Below are positions 43,499 to 51,585 of a stretch of 64,000 nucleotides of DNA, piece after piece; positions within the stretch are counted from its first letter, which is position 1, and every line of letters begins with the position of its first letter. Made by a program: the position numbers and the translations under genes. The stretch comes from Erysipelotrichaceae bacterium (GTDB taxonomy: Bacteria; Bacillota_I; Bacilli_A; Erysipelotrichales; Erysipelotrichaceae), in the NCBI GenBank assembly GCA_017539025.1, contig JAFYHT010000066.1, forward strand, positions 140,450 to 204,449, read 5' to 3'. A model generated the notes under the pieces. The model was not told the DNA's origin. It saw only the letters and a list, made by a program, of their open reading frames with translations, and did no database searches.

Positions 43499-44902
43499 AT
43501 GAAAATAAAGAATGCATTCCTTTTGTCCCTGATATTCCTGTTGCTCTTATCAGGCTGTCAGAAAAAAGACGAGAAGATCACGGCTGATTATGATCGGTAT
43601 CTTTTTGATACGTCTTATGTGCATGAGATCGATATCACCATTTCTGATGAGGACTGGAAAGATCTGATTGAAGATCCTATGGCCAAGAAAAAATACAGCG
43701 TCGATATCACGATCGATGGTGAGACTTTGAAGGATGTTTCTTTCAATACGAAAGGCAATTCAAGTCTGGCTTTTACAGCGGCTGATGAAAACAGCGATCG
43801 TTATCCTTTCCGGATCAATTTCGGCAAGAATGTCAAAGGACAGACTTATCACGGTCTGGACAAGCTCAGTCTCAACAATCTGTTTGAGGATTCAACTTAC
43901 ATGAAAGAATACGTGAGCTATGAACTGTTCAGGAAATGCGGTGTGAGTGCACCTTTGGTGAGTTTTGTTCTGCTGAAGATCAATGGCAGGATACATAGTC
44001 TTTATGAAGCGGTTGAAGACATCGATAATGGTTTTTTAGGAAGGAATTATAGCAGCGAAGGAGTTCTTTATAAGCCGGAAGGTGAGGGGATAGAACTGAG
44101 TCTTGAGGATGTCGAGGCGATCAGAAACGGAGCTCCGGTACCTATGGGTGAAGCACATGGCGCTGATTTCGTGTATATCGATGATCAGATCGAGAGTTAC
44201 AGTGATATCTTTGAGAATGCAGAAAACCATTGTGAAGAAGAAGACAAGCTCGAAGTGATCGAGGCTTTGAAGGCGATAAGCGAAAACAGAGATCTCGAAA
44301 AGTATCTTGATACCGATGAGATCATCAGATATTTTGCGGTCAATACATTCCTCATGAATTTTGACAGCTATATCGGGCCGATGTTGCATAACTATTTCCT
44401 ATATGAAGACAAGGGCAGGATCTCTTTACTTCCATGGGATTATAATCTGTCTTTCGCAACCATGAGTCTTCTGGTTTCGAATGAAGACTACGAGGATCCG
44501 ACCGGACTGATCAACTCAGGGATCGATTCTCCTTTGTTTCTGTCGGATGAAGAAAATCGTCCGATGTGGGCATGGATCATCAGGAATGATGATTATCTTG
44601 AAAGATATCACGAAGCTTTCGATGTGATCGTTGATCATATCGAGTCGGGTGAATTCGAGAAAGAAAATGACAGGATCCATGAGATGCTTGGATCATATGT
44701 GAAAGAAGATCCAGACTCTCCGTATTCGTTTGAACAGTATGAGGAAGGCTATCGGGCATTGAAGGATTTCTGTATCCTGCGAAGCAGGAGTATCAGGAAA
44801 CAGCTGGATGGAAGCCTGTCAAAAAGAAGCACTGATCAAAGAAAAGAAGATCAGGTCGATGCATCATGGGTCGATCTGCTGAAAATGAATGCACAGTGGT
44901 AA
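43499..44902 (+). CDS. CotH-family kinase-like lipoprotein
   Basis: A 467-residue lipoprotein (lipobox 'LLLSGC', Cys20) with a CotH domain. Family blocks are 'FNTKGNSSLAF' near residue 80, 'YHGLDKLSLNNLFEDSTYM' near 118, 'LYEAVEDID' near 165 and 'SLLPWDYNLSFA' near 310 (catalytic Asp region). CotH proteins are atypical protein kinases, first known from Bacillus spore coats; surface-anchored versions occur widely in gut Firmicutes. A role in phosphorylating secreted proteins is an inference. Followed by a small DUF3592-like protein. Confidence 0.85.
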   Translation: MKIKNAFLLSLIFLLLLSGCQKKDEKITADYDRYLFDTSYVHEIDITISDEDWKDLIEDPMAKKKYSVDITIDGETLKDVSFNTKGNSSLAFTAADENSDRYPFRINFGKNVKGQTYHGLDKLSLNNLFEDSTYMKEYVSYELFRKCGVSAPLVSFVLLKINGRIHSLYEAVEDIDNGFLGRNYSSEGVLYKPEGEGIELSLEDVEAIRNGAPVPMGEAHGADFVYIDDQIESYSDIFENAENHCEEEDKLEVIEALKAISENRDLEKYLDTDEIIRYFAVNTFLMNFDSYIGPMLHNYFLYEDKGRISLLPWDYNLSFATMSLLVSNEDYEDPTGLINSGIDSPLFLSDEENRPMWAWIIRNDDYLERYHEAFDVIVDHIESGEFEKENDRIHEMLGSYVKEDPDSPYSFEQYEEGYRALKDFCILRSRSIRKQLDGSLSKRSTDQRKEDQVDASWVDLLKMNAQW

Positions 44903-44920
44903 AACAGGAGAAAAGAAGAT

Positions 44921-45226
44921 ATGGATACAAAAGGGATCATCATGTGGGCGGTATTTATCCTGATCTGTGCAGCCATCATACTGACTTCAAAGAGGATGAA
45001 GAAACAGATAGAAGAAAACGGAATAGAAACTGAAGCAATCGTCTCACGCATCACAGATTCAGGCGAACCGGATGAGATCAGCATCAACTATTATGTAACT
45101 TATACAACAGAAGATGGTAAAGAGATCGAAGGGATCCTTTCAAATCCGAGATCCGATCTTGAAATAGGACAGAAGGTAAGGATCAAGTACCATCCCAAAT
45201 ACAAAGAAAATGCCAGATTGGCATGA
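44921..45226 (+). CDS. DUF3592-like small membrane protein
   Basis: A 101-residue protein: one membrane helix (residues 5-22) and a short beta domain with 'GIETEAIVSRI', 'YYVTYTTEDGKEIEG' and 'GQKVRIKYHPKYKEN', the DUF3592 pattern. AGGAG precedes the ATG by about 8 nt. Function unknown; lies 18 nt after the CotH gene. Confidence 0.7.
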   Translation: MDTKGIIMWAVFILICAAIILTSKRMKKQIEENGIETEAIVSRITDSGEPDEISINYYVTYTTEDGKEIEGILSNPRSDLEIGQKVRIKYHPKYKENARLA

Positions 45227-45244
45227 GAAACGGAATGTATCAAT

Positions 45245-45943
45245 ATGAATCATTTAAGGATCGAAGAACTGTCATATTCCGAAAAGGTAAAGAAGTGGCT
45301 GAAAGAAAGATATGGAAGCGATCTTTCAGATGAGATCTGGGAAAAGACAGTAAACAGTTACAACGAATATCTGAAGGATCTTCCGGATTATGGCGGAAAG
45401 AAGAACGGCCATGCGTATGCGATCTATGGAGGCCTTCTGATATTTGCTTTGTATCCGGCTTTGCCGGATGAACCGGAAATATCCGAACTGTCCGGTTTCG
45501 TTCAGGAACTGTTCATGGAACCTTTTACGAAACTGGGAAAGGTATTCGATCTGAACCGCAGCAGCAATATGTGGCTGATCGATAAAGTGTTTCAATCTGT
45601 CGGAAGAAGAGACAGAAAGGATGCGCTTTTATATCCTGAAGGATTCATCAATGTGAATGAACCTTATGACAGGATCAATCATGTTTCAAGGTATTCGTTT
45701 ACGAAGTGTCCCAATGCGCAGTTTGCGAAGAGCCACGGACTTCTGCATGTCCTTCCTCTTCTGTGCAACTGTGATTTTTTCGGGATCAGTGAGATCCATG
45801 GTCAGCTGATCAGATGCGGCACCTGCGGTAACAGTGATCGCTGCGATTACATGGTTACAGGAAACAGGAATCCGATCGTTGAAGAATATGAAACAGTGAC
45901 TGATGAAAACGGCTTTCTGGTAAGCAGAAAGAAAGATAGATAG
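45245..45943 (+). CDS. ATC-hydrolase-family protein, third paralogue
   Basis: A 232-residue member of the same family as the genes at 31900 and 35721. The C-terminal core has 'YSFTKCPNAQFAKSHGL', 'LLCNCDFFGISEIHG' and 'RCGTCGNSDRCDYMV', giving the conserved Cys-Asp pattern. The N-terminal half is helical and distinct. SD is weak (CGGAA). It lies 18 nt after the DUF3592 gene and 8 nt before the VanY-type lipoprotein. Substrate unknown. Confidence 0.75.
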   Translation: MNHLRIEELSYSEKVKKWLKERYGSDLSDEIWEKTVNSYNEYLKDLPDYGGKKNGHAYAIYGGLLIFALYPALPDEPEISELSGFVQELFMEPFTKLGKVFDLNRSSNMWLIDKVFQSVGRRDRKDALLYPEGFINVNEPYDRINHVSRYSFTKCPNAQFAKSHGLLHVLPLLCNCDFFGISEIHGQLIRCGTCGNSDRCDYMVTGNRNPIVEEYETVTDENGFLVSRKKDR

Positions 45944-45951
45944 GGGGTTCT

Positions 45952-46962
45952 ATGAAAAAAAGAAATATCTGTATGATCCTGATCGTTGTCCTGATCGTGA
46001 CAATGATGACGGGATGTTCCAAAAAGGAAGAAAAGAAAGAAGAGGATTACAGTATCGATTATCTCGTTTTGGTAAACAAGCTCAATGCTTTACCTGAAGA
46101 CTGGGAAGCGAATCTGAAAACAGAGCATTGCGTCAATTCAATCGGCGATGATGTCGAGGTTGAAGTAAACGCATATAATGCTTATCTGCAGATGAAGGAA
46201 GAACTGGAAGCGGAAGGTGTTTATGTCGATCTGGATTCCGCCAGAAGAAGCGTTGAGACACAACAGCAGATCATGGATGAATTCAGTGAGAAATATGGTG
46301 CCGATTATGCGATGAAAGTCGTCGCAAAGCCAGGCTATTCCGAACATCATACCGGATTGGCTTTGGACCTCTATCTGATCGTTGATGGAGTGGATATCAT
46401 CTACAATGAAGATCTGGTCCAATATCCTGAGATCTGGGAAACGATCCATGAGAAACTGCCGAAATACGGATTCATCCTCCGCTATCTGGAAGACAAGGAA
46501 CATATCACCGGTTATGCATATGAACCTTGGCATATCAGATATATCAATGATCCGGATAAGGCAAAGCAGATCATGGACAAAGGGATCACCCTGGAAGGCT
46601 ATCTGGGTGCGGTCAACGAAACAGATCCGATCATCGATCTTGGTTCTTCCGAACTATATTCTGCAGAAGAGCTGAAGGAAATGGCTGTTCTGATCAAATG
46701 CCAGTTTGCCGCATGGAAGGATTGTGAACTTCATAAGATCAGTTACGCAGGTGATGACTCTGCGAATGAAGAAAACCTGGAGTGGATCAATTCTTTAAGT
46801 GAAGGAACGAAGTATGAGAAAGTCGCGGGATTCCTGATGGATTTCCATTCGCCAAAAGAAAGTGACAGTACACTGGAAAAAGATCACGAATACACCGATT
46901 ATCAGTGGTGGCTTGGCTGTGACGAAGAAGGAAGCTGGGAGATCGTCAGTTTTGGATACTGA
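45952..46962 (+). CDS. VanY-type D,D-carboxypeptidase lipoprotein
   Basis: A 336-residue lipoprotein (lipobox 'MMTGC', Cys about 22). Residues 35-205 form an M15B peptidase: 'DLDSARRSVETQQQI', the zinc motif 'SEHHTGLALDL' (His and Asp) and 'YEPWHIRYI' (catalytic/zinc His). VanY trims terminal D-Ala from peptidoglycan precursors. A further 130 residues after the peptidase domain are of unknown type and not part of ordinary VanY. SD AGGGGG precedes the ATG. Confidence 0.87.
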   Translation: MKKRNICMILIVVLIVTMMTGCSKKEEKKEEDYSIDYLVLVNKLNALPEDWEANLKTEHCVNSIGDDVEVEVNAYNAYLQMKEELEAEGVYVDLDSARRSVETQQQIMDEFSEKYGADYAMKVVAKPGYSEHHTGLALDLYLIVDGVDIIYNEDLVQYPEIWETIHEKLPKYGFILRYLEDKEHITGYAYEPWHIRYINDPDKAKQIMDKGITLEGYLGAVNETDPIIDLGSSELYSAEELKEMAVLIKCQFAAWKDCELHKISYAGDDSANEENLEWINSLSEGTKYEKVAGFLMDFHSPKESDSTLEKDHEYTDYQWWLGCDEEGSWEIVSFGY

Positions 46963-47045
46963 TACTATCTGCCATAACAAAGCAAAAAGAGACAGGATTC
47001 TTTCTGCCTTAAGACATAGAATCTAAGTGTAAGGAGGGAATACCG

Positions 47046-47885
47046 ATGGATTGGATCAAGACGATCAATCATTCCATAGCGTATATGGAAGATCATCTGA
47101 CTGAGCAGATCACATTGGAAGATATCGCAAGACATGTGGATCTTTCGGCCTTTCATTTTCACCGGGCGTTTACCATGTTGACAGGGATGTCTCCAAGCGA
47201 ATACCTCAGGAAAAGACGTCTGTCACAAGCGGCTGCAGAGCTTGCAGATGGAAATGAGAAAGTCATAGATATCGCTTTGAAGTATGGATATGAAACACCG
47301 GAAAGCTTCACGAAAGCATTTACGAGATTTCATGGCGTTTCGCCGATGCAGGTAAAAAAAGGAAGTCCGATCCAGTTCATGAGCAGGTATACCGTCCATA
47401 TCACGATAGAAGGAGGAGAGATCATGGAATACAATATCGAGAAATGGGAAGCAATGGATTTGCTGGTACACGCAAAGGAATTTCATCCGGAAACAAGCGA
47501 TCAGGAGATACCGAAGTTCTGGGATGAATATTACGCAAACGAAGAATACAGAAAGATCCCTGCTTATCTGGGAGTATGTGCACAACAGAAGAGTGACAGC
47601 GATGTCTTCAGATATGGGATCGGTTGCAAGGCAAGCGATGTGCAAGGAGTTCCTGAAGGGTTTGAGATCCTGCATCTGCCGGAATACACTTGGGCTGTAT
47701 TCAAATGCGTCGGTCCGATGCCTGATGCCATCCAGAATATGTGGGAGAGGATCTACAAGGAATGGCTTCCGACAGCGGAATATGAATTGATCCCTGATTA
47801 TGATATTGAGAATTATCTTCCGGGAGATGCTTCGGCTCAGGATTATGTCAGTGAGATATGCATCCCTGTCAGAAAGATAAAATAA
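47046..47885 (+). CDS. AraC-family regulator with GyrI-like effector domain
   Basis: A 279-residue regulator. The N-terminal ~105 residues are a paired helix-turn-helix: 'ITLEDIARHVDLSAFHFHR' and 'KVIDIALKYGYETPESFTKAF'. After a short linker, residues 125-279 form a GyrI-like (SOUL/small-molecule-binding) domain starting 'MEYNIEKWEAMDLLVHAKEF'. This is the SoxS/Rob-like layout used to sense drugs or small hydrophobic compounds. AAGGAGG precedes the ATG. Targets unknown. Confidence 0.85.
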   Translation: MDWIKTINHSIAYMEDHLTEQITLEDIARHVDLSAFHFHRAFTMLTGMSPSEYLRKRRLSQAAAELADGNEKVIDIALKYGYETPESFTKAFTRFHGVSPMQVKKGSPIQFMSRYTVHITIEGGEIMEYNIEKWEAMDLLVHAKEFHPETSDQEIPKFWDEYYANEEYRKIPAYLGVCAQQKSDSDVFRYGIGCKASDVQGVPEGFEILHLPEYTWAVFKCVGPMPDAIQNMWERIYKEWLPTAEYELIPDYDIENYLPGDASAQDYVSEICIPVRKIK

Positions 47886-47907
47886 AAACAATACTGAGAA
47901 AATGCAG

Positions 47908-47930
47908 AAGGTCCGTTTCGGACCTTTTCG
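47908..47930. terminator. Terminator next to tRNA-Lys scar 1
   Basis: AAGGTCCG / CGGACCTT with a TTT loop, followed by TT. It ends the AraC gene on the plus strand and corresponds to the terminator that follows the tRNA-Lys fragment on the minus strand. Confidence 0.75.
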
Positions 47931-47937
47931 TTTTCAA

Positions 47938-47986
47938 TGGTGATTCCCTGGGGACTTCAACCCTGGATCCACTGATTAAGAGTCAG
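47938..47986 (-). repeat. tRNA-Lys(CUU) 3'-half, scar copy 1
   Basis: Forty-nine bases on the minus strand match the anticodon arm (CTGA-CTCTTAA-TCAG, anticodon CTT), T-arm and 3' acceptor strand with encoded CCA. There is no D-arm or 5' acceptor strand in front. The T-loop is degenerate (TTGAAGT), so it is not a functional tRNA. Likely an attachment-site duplicate. Confidence 0.8.
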
Positions 47987-48018
47987 CAGATGATAACGCA
48001 AATTACGTAAAATTGATA

Positions 48019-48045
48019 GGCACTTATGAATACAAGTGCCTTTTT
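48019..48045 (+). terminator. Hairpin shared by scar 1 and scar 3
   Basis: GGCACTT / AAGTGCC with an 8-nt loop and TTTTT. Nearly the same hairpin follows scar copy 3 at 51511, so it belongs to the repeated unit. Confidence 0.7.
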
Positions 48046-48163
48046 CTGGCGACAGAAGCGAGACAGTTTCTGAAATAATTCTTGTGATCTGGATGTACTG
48101 AAAGATTTTGCTGATTATGTAGTTATAATAAAAGAAGAAAGCAGATAGTTAAAGGAGAAGAAT

Positions 48164-49387
48164 ATGCCATTAAATATCATCAGCGAAGCAAACAGATGTT
48201 TAAACTGTAAGAATCCTTTATGCAGGAAAGGCTGCCCTGTCAGTACAAGGATCCCTGAGATCATTCAGCTGTTCAAACAAAACAGGATCCTGGAAGCAGG
48301 AGAGATCCTGTTTGAAAACAATCCGATGTCTCTGGTCTGCGCCAAGATATGTAACCATGAAAGACAATGCACAGGAAACTGCGTATTGAACCATAAAGGG
48401 AATCCTATTCATTTCTATGAGATCGAAGAGTATATCTCCGATACATACCTTGACAGAATGGAAATCAAAAAGAAAGAATCCAACGGGATCAAGACAGCGA
48501 TCATCGGTTCCGGTCCAGCCGGAATGACGGCAGCCTTCAAACTGGCTGAAGCAGGCTATGATGTCACGATCTTCGATGAGAAACCGGAAGTCGGTGGAAT
48601 GATCCGTTATGGTATTCCTGATTTCCGTTTACCAAAAACTATTCTGGACAGATACCAGAAAAGGTTAGAAGAATACGGTGTCAAGATCAGACTCAATACG
48701 CCGATCGGCCATTCGATCTTCATTGAAGATCTGTTCAGAGACAACTATAAAACTGTTTTTGTCGGTACTGGAACATGGAGAGCTAAGGCTTTGGGCCTGG
48801 TAGGAGAAACATTAGCGAATGTGCACTACGGTATTGCCTATCTGAGTAATCCTTCCTCCTATCATCTGGGAGAAAACGTTGCGGTCATCGGCATGGGGAA
48901 TGTCGCCATCGATGCCGCTAGAACTGCTTTCAGACATGGTGCCAAGAGGGTTATGTTATATGCCAGATCCAAAAGGATCGCTGCTTCCGAGGACGAAGTT
49001 CAGTATGCAAAGCTGGACGGATGTGAATTCATCTTCGGCAAACAGATCGAAAAGATCACTGAGAATGGTCCGGTATTCAAAACAGCCATTTTTGATGAAA
49101 ATGATAAAGTGATCGGCTATGAAGAAGAATTGGATCAGGTAAAAGCCGATTCTACGATCATCGCCATATCACAGGGTCCGAAAGACAAACTGGTCAATAC
49201 AACAGTCGGTCTGTTGCCAAACGAGAAGGGCTTATTGATCACTGATGAAAGCGGTATGACAACACTTGAAGGAGTCTTTGCGGCTGGGGATGTCGTACAT
49301 GGTTCACTTACCGTTGTGCATGCGGTGAGAGATGCCAAGATCGCAGCCGAATCCATGATCAGATACATGGAACCAAAGAATTCATAG
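48164..49387 (+). CDS. GltD-like NAD(P)-dependent oxidoreductase
   Basis: A 407-residue flavoprotein related to the glutamate synthase small subunit. The N-terminal Cys clusters 'CLNCKNPLCRKGCP' and 'CAKICNHERQCTGNC' would bind two [4Fe-4S] clusters; the FAD loop is 'IIGSGPAGMTAAFKLA' near residue 112 and the NAD(P) loop 'VIGMGNVAIDAAR' near 246. It ends 'GVFAAGDVVHGSLTVVHAV'. No large subunit (gltA) is adjacent, so it may pair with another partner. Good SD (AAGGAG). It is the only gene of the first tRNA-bounded cassette. Confidence 0.88.
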   Translation: MPLNIISEANRCLNCKNPLCRKGCPVSTRIPEIIQLFKQNRILEAGEILFENNPMSLVCAKICNHERQCTGNCVLNHKGNPIHFYEIEEYISDTYLDRMEIKKKESNGIKTAIIGSGPAGMTAAFKLAEAGYDVTIFDEKPEVGGMIRYGIPDFRLPKTILDRYQKRLEEYGVKIRLNTPIGHSIFIEDLFRDNYKTVFVGTGTWRAKALGLVGETLANVHYGIAYLSNPSSYHLGENVAVIGMGNVAIDAARTAFRHGAKRVMLYARSKRIAASEDEVQYAKLDGCEFIFGKQIEKITENGPVFKTAIFDENDKVIGYEEELDQVKADSTIIAISQGPKDKLVNTTVGLLPNEKGLLITDESGMTTLEGVFAAGDVVHGSLTVVHAVRDAKIAAESMIRYMEPKNS

Positions 49388-49414
49388 AAGAATACATTCA
49401 GGTTTCAACTATAA

Positions 49415-49448
49415 AAAACGACTTCGGTAAGAGAACCGGAGTCGTTTT
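49415..49448 (+). terminator. Terminator after the GltD-like gene
   Basis: AAAACGACTTCGGT / ACCGGAGTCGTTTT with a 6-nt loop. Confidence 0.85.
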
Positions 49449-49597
49449 ATAGTGCGAGGGGCATGATGCCATATATGGTGAATTTTTCCAACGAGAAAGC
49501 AACTTATAAAAAAGGCGCACAACCCGGCAATGTTACTTTCATACCGGTAACGATTGCTACCGTGCTGTCAACAAGACATCTCGATCAGCAAACAAAA

Positions 49598-49617
49598 AAA
49601 GGTCTTTGCGGACCTTT
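49598..49617 (-). terminator. Terminator of tRNA-Lys scar 2
   Basis: On the minus strand AAAGGTC / GACCTTT followed by seven T. It is placed just downstream of the tRNA fragment's CCA, as for a tRNA transcript. Confidence 0.75.
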
Positions 49618-49626
49618 AGTTTTCAA

Positions 49627-49675
49627 TGGTGATTCCCTAGGGACTTGAACCCTGGATCCTCTGATTAAGAGTCAG
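49627..49675 (-). repeat. tRNA-Lys(CUU) 3'-half, scar copy 2
   Basis: Same 49-nt unit as copy 1 with a few differences (AGGATCC, TTCAAGT). No D-arm or 5' acceptor strand upstream. On the far side it is followed on the plus strand by TATGTCAAACAATGCA, shared with copy 3. Confidence 0.8.
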
Positions 49676-49919
49676 TCGTGGTTATGTCAAACAATGCAAT
49701 ATTTATTGGTTGTTTTGAAAGCCGGTGATTTTTTATACGACCGTTTTACGACAGATATTTAAACGTCCTTACCATTAAATCAAATACAAAATAAGATGGA
49801 CGCGCATAAACTCAGATGATGAATAATTTATAAAAAACGTGAAAATACACAAAAACAGAAGATATCAAATGTTAGCAATCATCGTCCATAGATGGATGGT
49901 GTTTTTCTTAGAATTCGGC

Positions 49920-49955
49920 TATAATGGAGTTGTATTCCAATTTGGCCGAAAGGAG
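49920..49955 (+). promoter_or_regulatory. -10 box and SD of the DUF4143 ATPase gene
   Basis: TATAAT (49920-49925) and AGGAG (49951-49955), which set the start at 49963. Confidence 0.5.
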
Positions 49956-49962
49956 AATGCTT

Positions 49963-51180
49963 ATGTATCTTCATAGATCTATAGAAAATATATTAGAAAA
50001 AGCGATCGCTCAGACGAAGGTTGTTCTTGTGACCGGTGCCAGGCAGACAGGTAAGACAACAGTTATTCAGAATACTTTCCCTGATTATAATTACATTACT
50101 CTTGATGACGAAAACATGCTGGTTCTGGCAAAAACAGATCCATCGCTTTTCTTCAAGGATCAGGAATATCCTTTGATCATCGATGAAGTTCAATATGCGG
50201 AAGAACTGTTCAGGACGATCAAACTTATTGTTGATCGCAATCAGGGAAAAGGGCAGATGATCCTCACCGGTTCACAGACGCATAAGCTGATGGAAGCCGC
50301 TTCATCAATGCTTGTTGGTAGAATGAGCATTCTGGAAATGAGTTCTTTGTCCCTTCGTGAGATCTTTAAAGTTAACTATGATAAACCATTCATTCCGACA
50401 GATGTATACATTAAAGATCGGAAGAAGTATCTAACAAAATATGACGATCTATGGAAGAGAATCCACAGAGGTTCAATGCCGGAACTTCTGGATGAAGAAA
50501 GAGACTGGGAATGGTTCTATCGGGATTATATCCGTACATATCTGGAAAGAGATATTCACAAGATCATCAATCTGAAGGATGAACTAAAGTTCAGATCTTT
50601 TTTGATATCACTTGCCGCCAGATCTGGGCAGATCATTGTCTATGAAGACATTGCCAGCGATGTTGGCGTCGATATAAAGACGGTACAGAACTGGCTGTCA
50701 ATCGTTGAAACCAGCGGTATAGTCAAACTGATCCATACCTATAAAAACAACGTCATAAAGCGTATGATCAAATCACCGAAACTGTATTTCATGGACACAG
50801 GCCTGATGTGCTACCTGGCAGGCTGGAAGACTTATGAACAGGCAAAAAACGGTGCGATGTCCGGAAACATCTTTGAAACGTTTGTGGTGAGCGAGATCAT
50901 CAAAAGCTATTACAACGCCGGAAAAGAAATCAAAGACACACTTTTCTATTATCGAGACAAAGATAAGAAAGAGATCGATTTGCTGATTCTTGAAGATGGC
51001 ATCATCCATCCGATCGAAATCAAATCTTCTGCATCTGTCAGAAAGGATATGGTCAAGAATTTCTCTGTATTAGAAAATAATAAAGAAATATCTGTAGGAA
51101 GAGGAGCAGTGATCTGCCTGAACGAGAATATCGTTCCGATTACAGAAAATGTTGATGCACTTCCGATCGAATATATATAA
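49963..51180 (+). CDS. AAA ATPase with DUF4143 (archaeal-type ATPase family)
   Basis: A 405-residue protein: N-terminal AAA module with Walker A 'GARQTGKTTVIQ' near residue 19, Walker B 'YPLIIDEVQYAEEL' near 64 and sensor 'MILTGSQTH', then a DUF4143 C-terminal half ending in a restriction-nuclease-like stretch 'IDLLILEDGIIHPIEIKSS'. This family is common next to mobile DNA and is suspected in toxin-antitoxin or defence roles, but function is unproven. The start at 49963 is supported by AGGAG at spacing 7; an upstream in-frame ATG overlaps the -10. Sole gene of the second tRNA-bounded cassette. Confidence 0.85.
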   Translation: MYLHRSIENILEKAIAQTKVVLVTGARQTGKTTVIQNTFPDYNYITLDDENMLVLAKTDPSLFFKDQEYPLIIDEVQYAEELFRTIKLIVDRNQGKGQMILTGSQTHKLMEAASSMLVGRMSILEMSSLSLREIFKVNYDKPFIPTDVYIKDRKKYLTKYDDLWKRIHRGSMPELLDEERDWEWFYRDYIRTYLERDIHKIINLKDELKFRSFLISLAARSGQIIVYEDIASDVGVDIKTVQNWLSIVETSGIVKLIHTYKNNVIKRMIKSPKLYFMDTGLMCYLAGWKTYEQAKNGAMSGNIFETFVVSEIIKSYYNAGKEIKDTLFYYRDKDKKEIDLLILEDGIIHPIEIKSSASVRKDMVKNFSVLENNKEISVGRGAVICLNENIVPITENVDALPIEYI

Positions 51181-51401
51181 AAATATTGAATATGATATAG
51201 GGAAAGAAAACCATATTGTAGTAGTCCATATATAAGCGAGCTAAAAGAAAAAATATTCTATACGACCATTGAGTGGAAATAGAATGTTTTTTTATGTTTC
51301 TCATAAAGGATTTGATTTCTTTCTTTTCTGATGTTTCAATAAAATCCAAACATATAGGAAAGCCTTATTTTAAAAACTTTTTGACACAAAAGAAACAAAA
51401 A

Positions 51402-51419
51402 AAGATCCTTACGGATCTT
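51402..51419 (-). terminator. Terminator of tRNA-Lys scar 3
   Basis: AAGATCC / GGATCTT with a 4-nt loop; the A-run at 51394-51401 provides the T-tract on the minus strand. Confidence 0.75.
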
Positions 51420-51429
51420 ATGAAATCAA

Positions 51430-51486
51430 TGGTGATTCCCTAGGGATTCGAACCCTAGACCCTCTGATTAAGAGTCAGTAGGGAAT
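51430..51486 (-). repeat. tRNA-Lys(CUU) fragment, scar copy 3, lacking only the D-arm
   Basis: On the minus strand the unit begins ATTCCCTA (51486-51479) directly before the anticodon arm CTGA-CTCTTAA-TCAG, then a T-arm with perfect TAGGG-TTCGAAT-CCCTA and 3' strand GGGAATC-A-CCA. ATTCCC pairs perfectly with GGGAAT, so acceptor, anticodon and T arms can form while the D-arm is absent. Best-preserved of the three scars. Confidence 0.75.
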
Positions 51487-51510
51487 ATGTCAAATAATGC
51501 AGTAATTATG

Positions 51511-51538
51511 GGCACTTTTGAATACAGGTGCCTTTTTA
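51511..51538 (+). terminator. Hairpin shared by scar 3 and scar 1
   Basis: GGCACTT / AGGTGCC (one G-U) and TTTTT; near copy of the hairpin at 48019. Confidence 0.65.
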
Positions 51539-51585
51539 CTGCGACCTGATGTACGACAGGCACATTTAAAAATCGCTAATACAAG

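Larger units (their letters stand above)
49388..49962. other. 575-nt gap holding a terminator and tRNA-Lys scar 2
   Basis: This stretch contains the GltD terminator (49415-49448), the scar terminator (49598-49617), tRNA-Lys fragment copy 2 (49627-49675) and then an AT-rich stretch with TACGAC elements (about 49736-49752). A 61-codon plus-strand frame (49463-49648) runs through the terminator and tRNA fragment and is not a credible gene. A TATAAT at 49920-49925 precedes the ATPase gene. Confidence 0.7.
51181..51585. other. 405-nt gap with tRNA-Lys scar 3
   Basis: AT-rich non-coding DNA. It contains a terminator (51402-51419), tRNA-Lys fragment copy 3 (51430-51486) and the shared hairpin (51511-51538), followed by GCGACCTGATGTACGACAGG, which has counterparts after the other scars. 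Only a short (about 70-codon) open frame is present and it has no SD. Confidence 0.6.

Noticed and set aside
24022..46962. Vancomycin-resistance locus (VanX-, VanY- and VanZ-type domains)
   Set aside because: The domains are on unrelated, widely spaced genes, fused to other domains, with no vanH, vanA/B ligase or vanRS. Cell-wall housekeeping is more likely.
49463..49648. 61-codon plus-strand open frame between the two tRNA-bounded cassettes
   Set aside because: It runs through a terminator hairpin and the tRNA-Lys fragment, has no SD and no protein-like composition.
47938..51486. Three functional tRNA-Lys genes
   Set aside because: All lack a D-arm, two lack the 5' acceptor strand and the T-loop of copy 1 is degenerate; recorded as scars.
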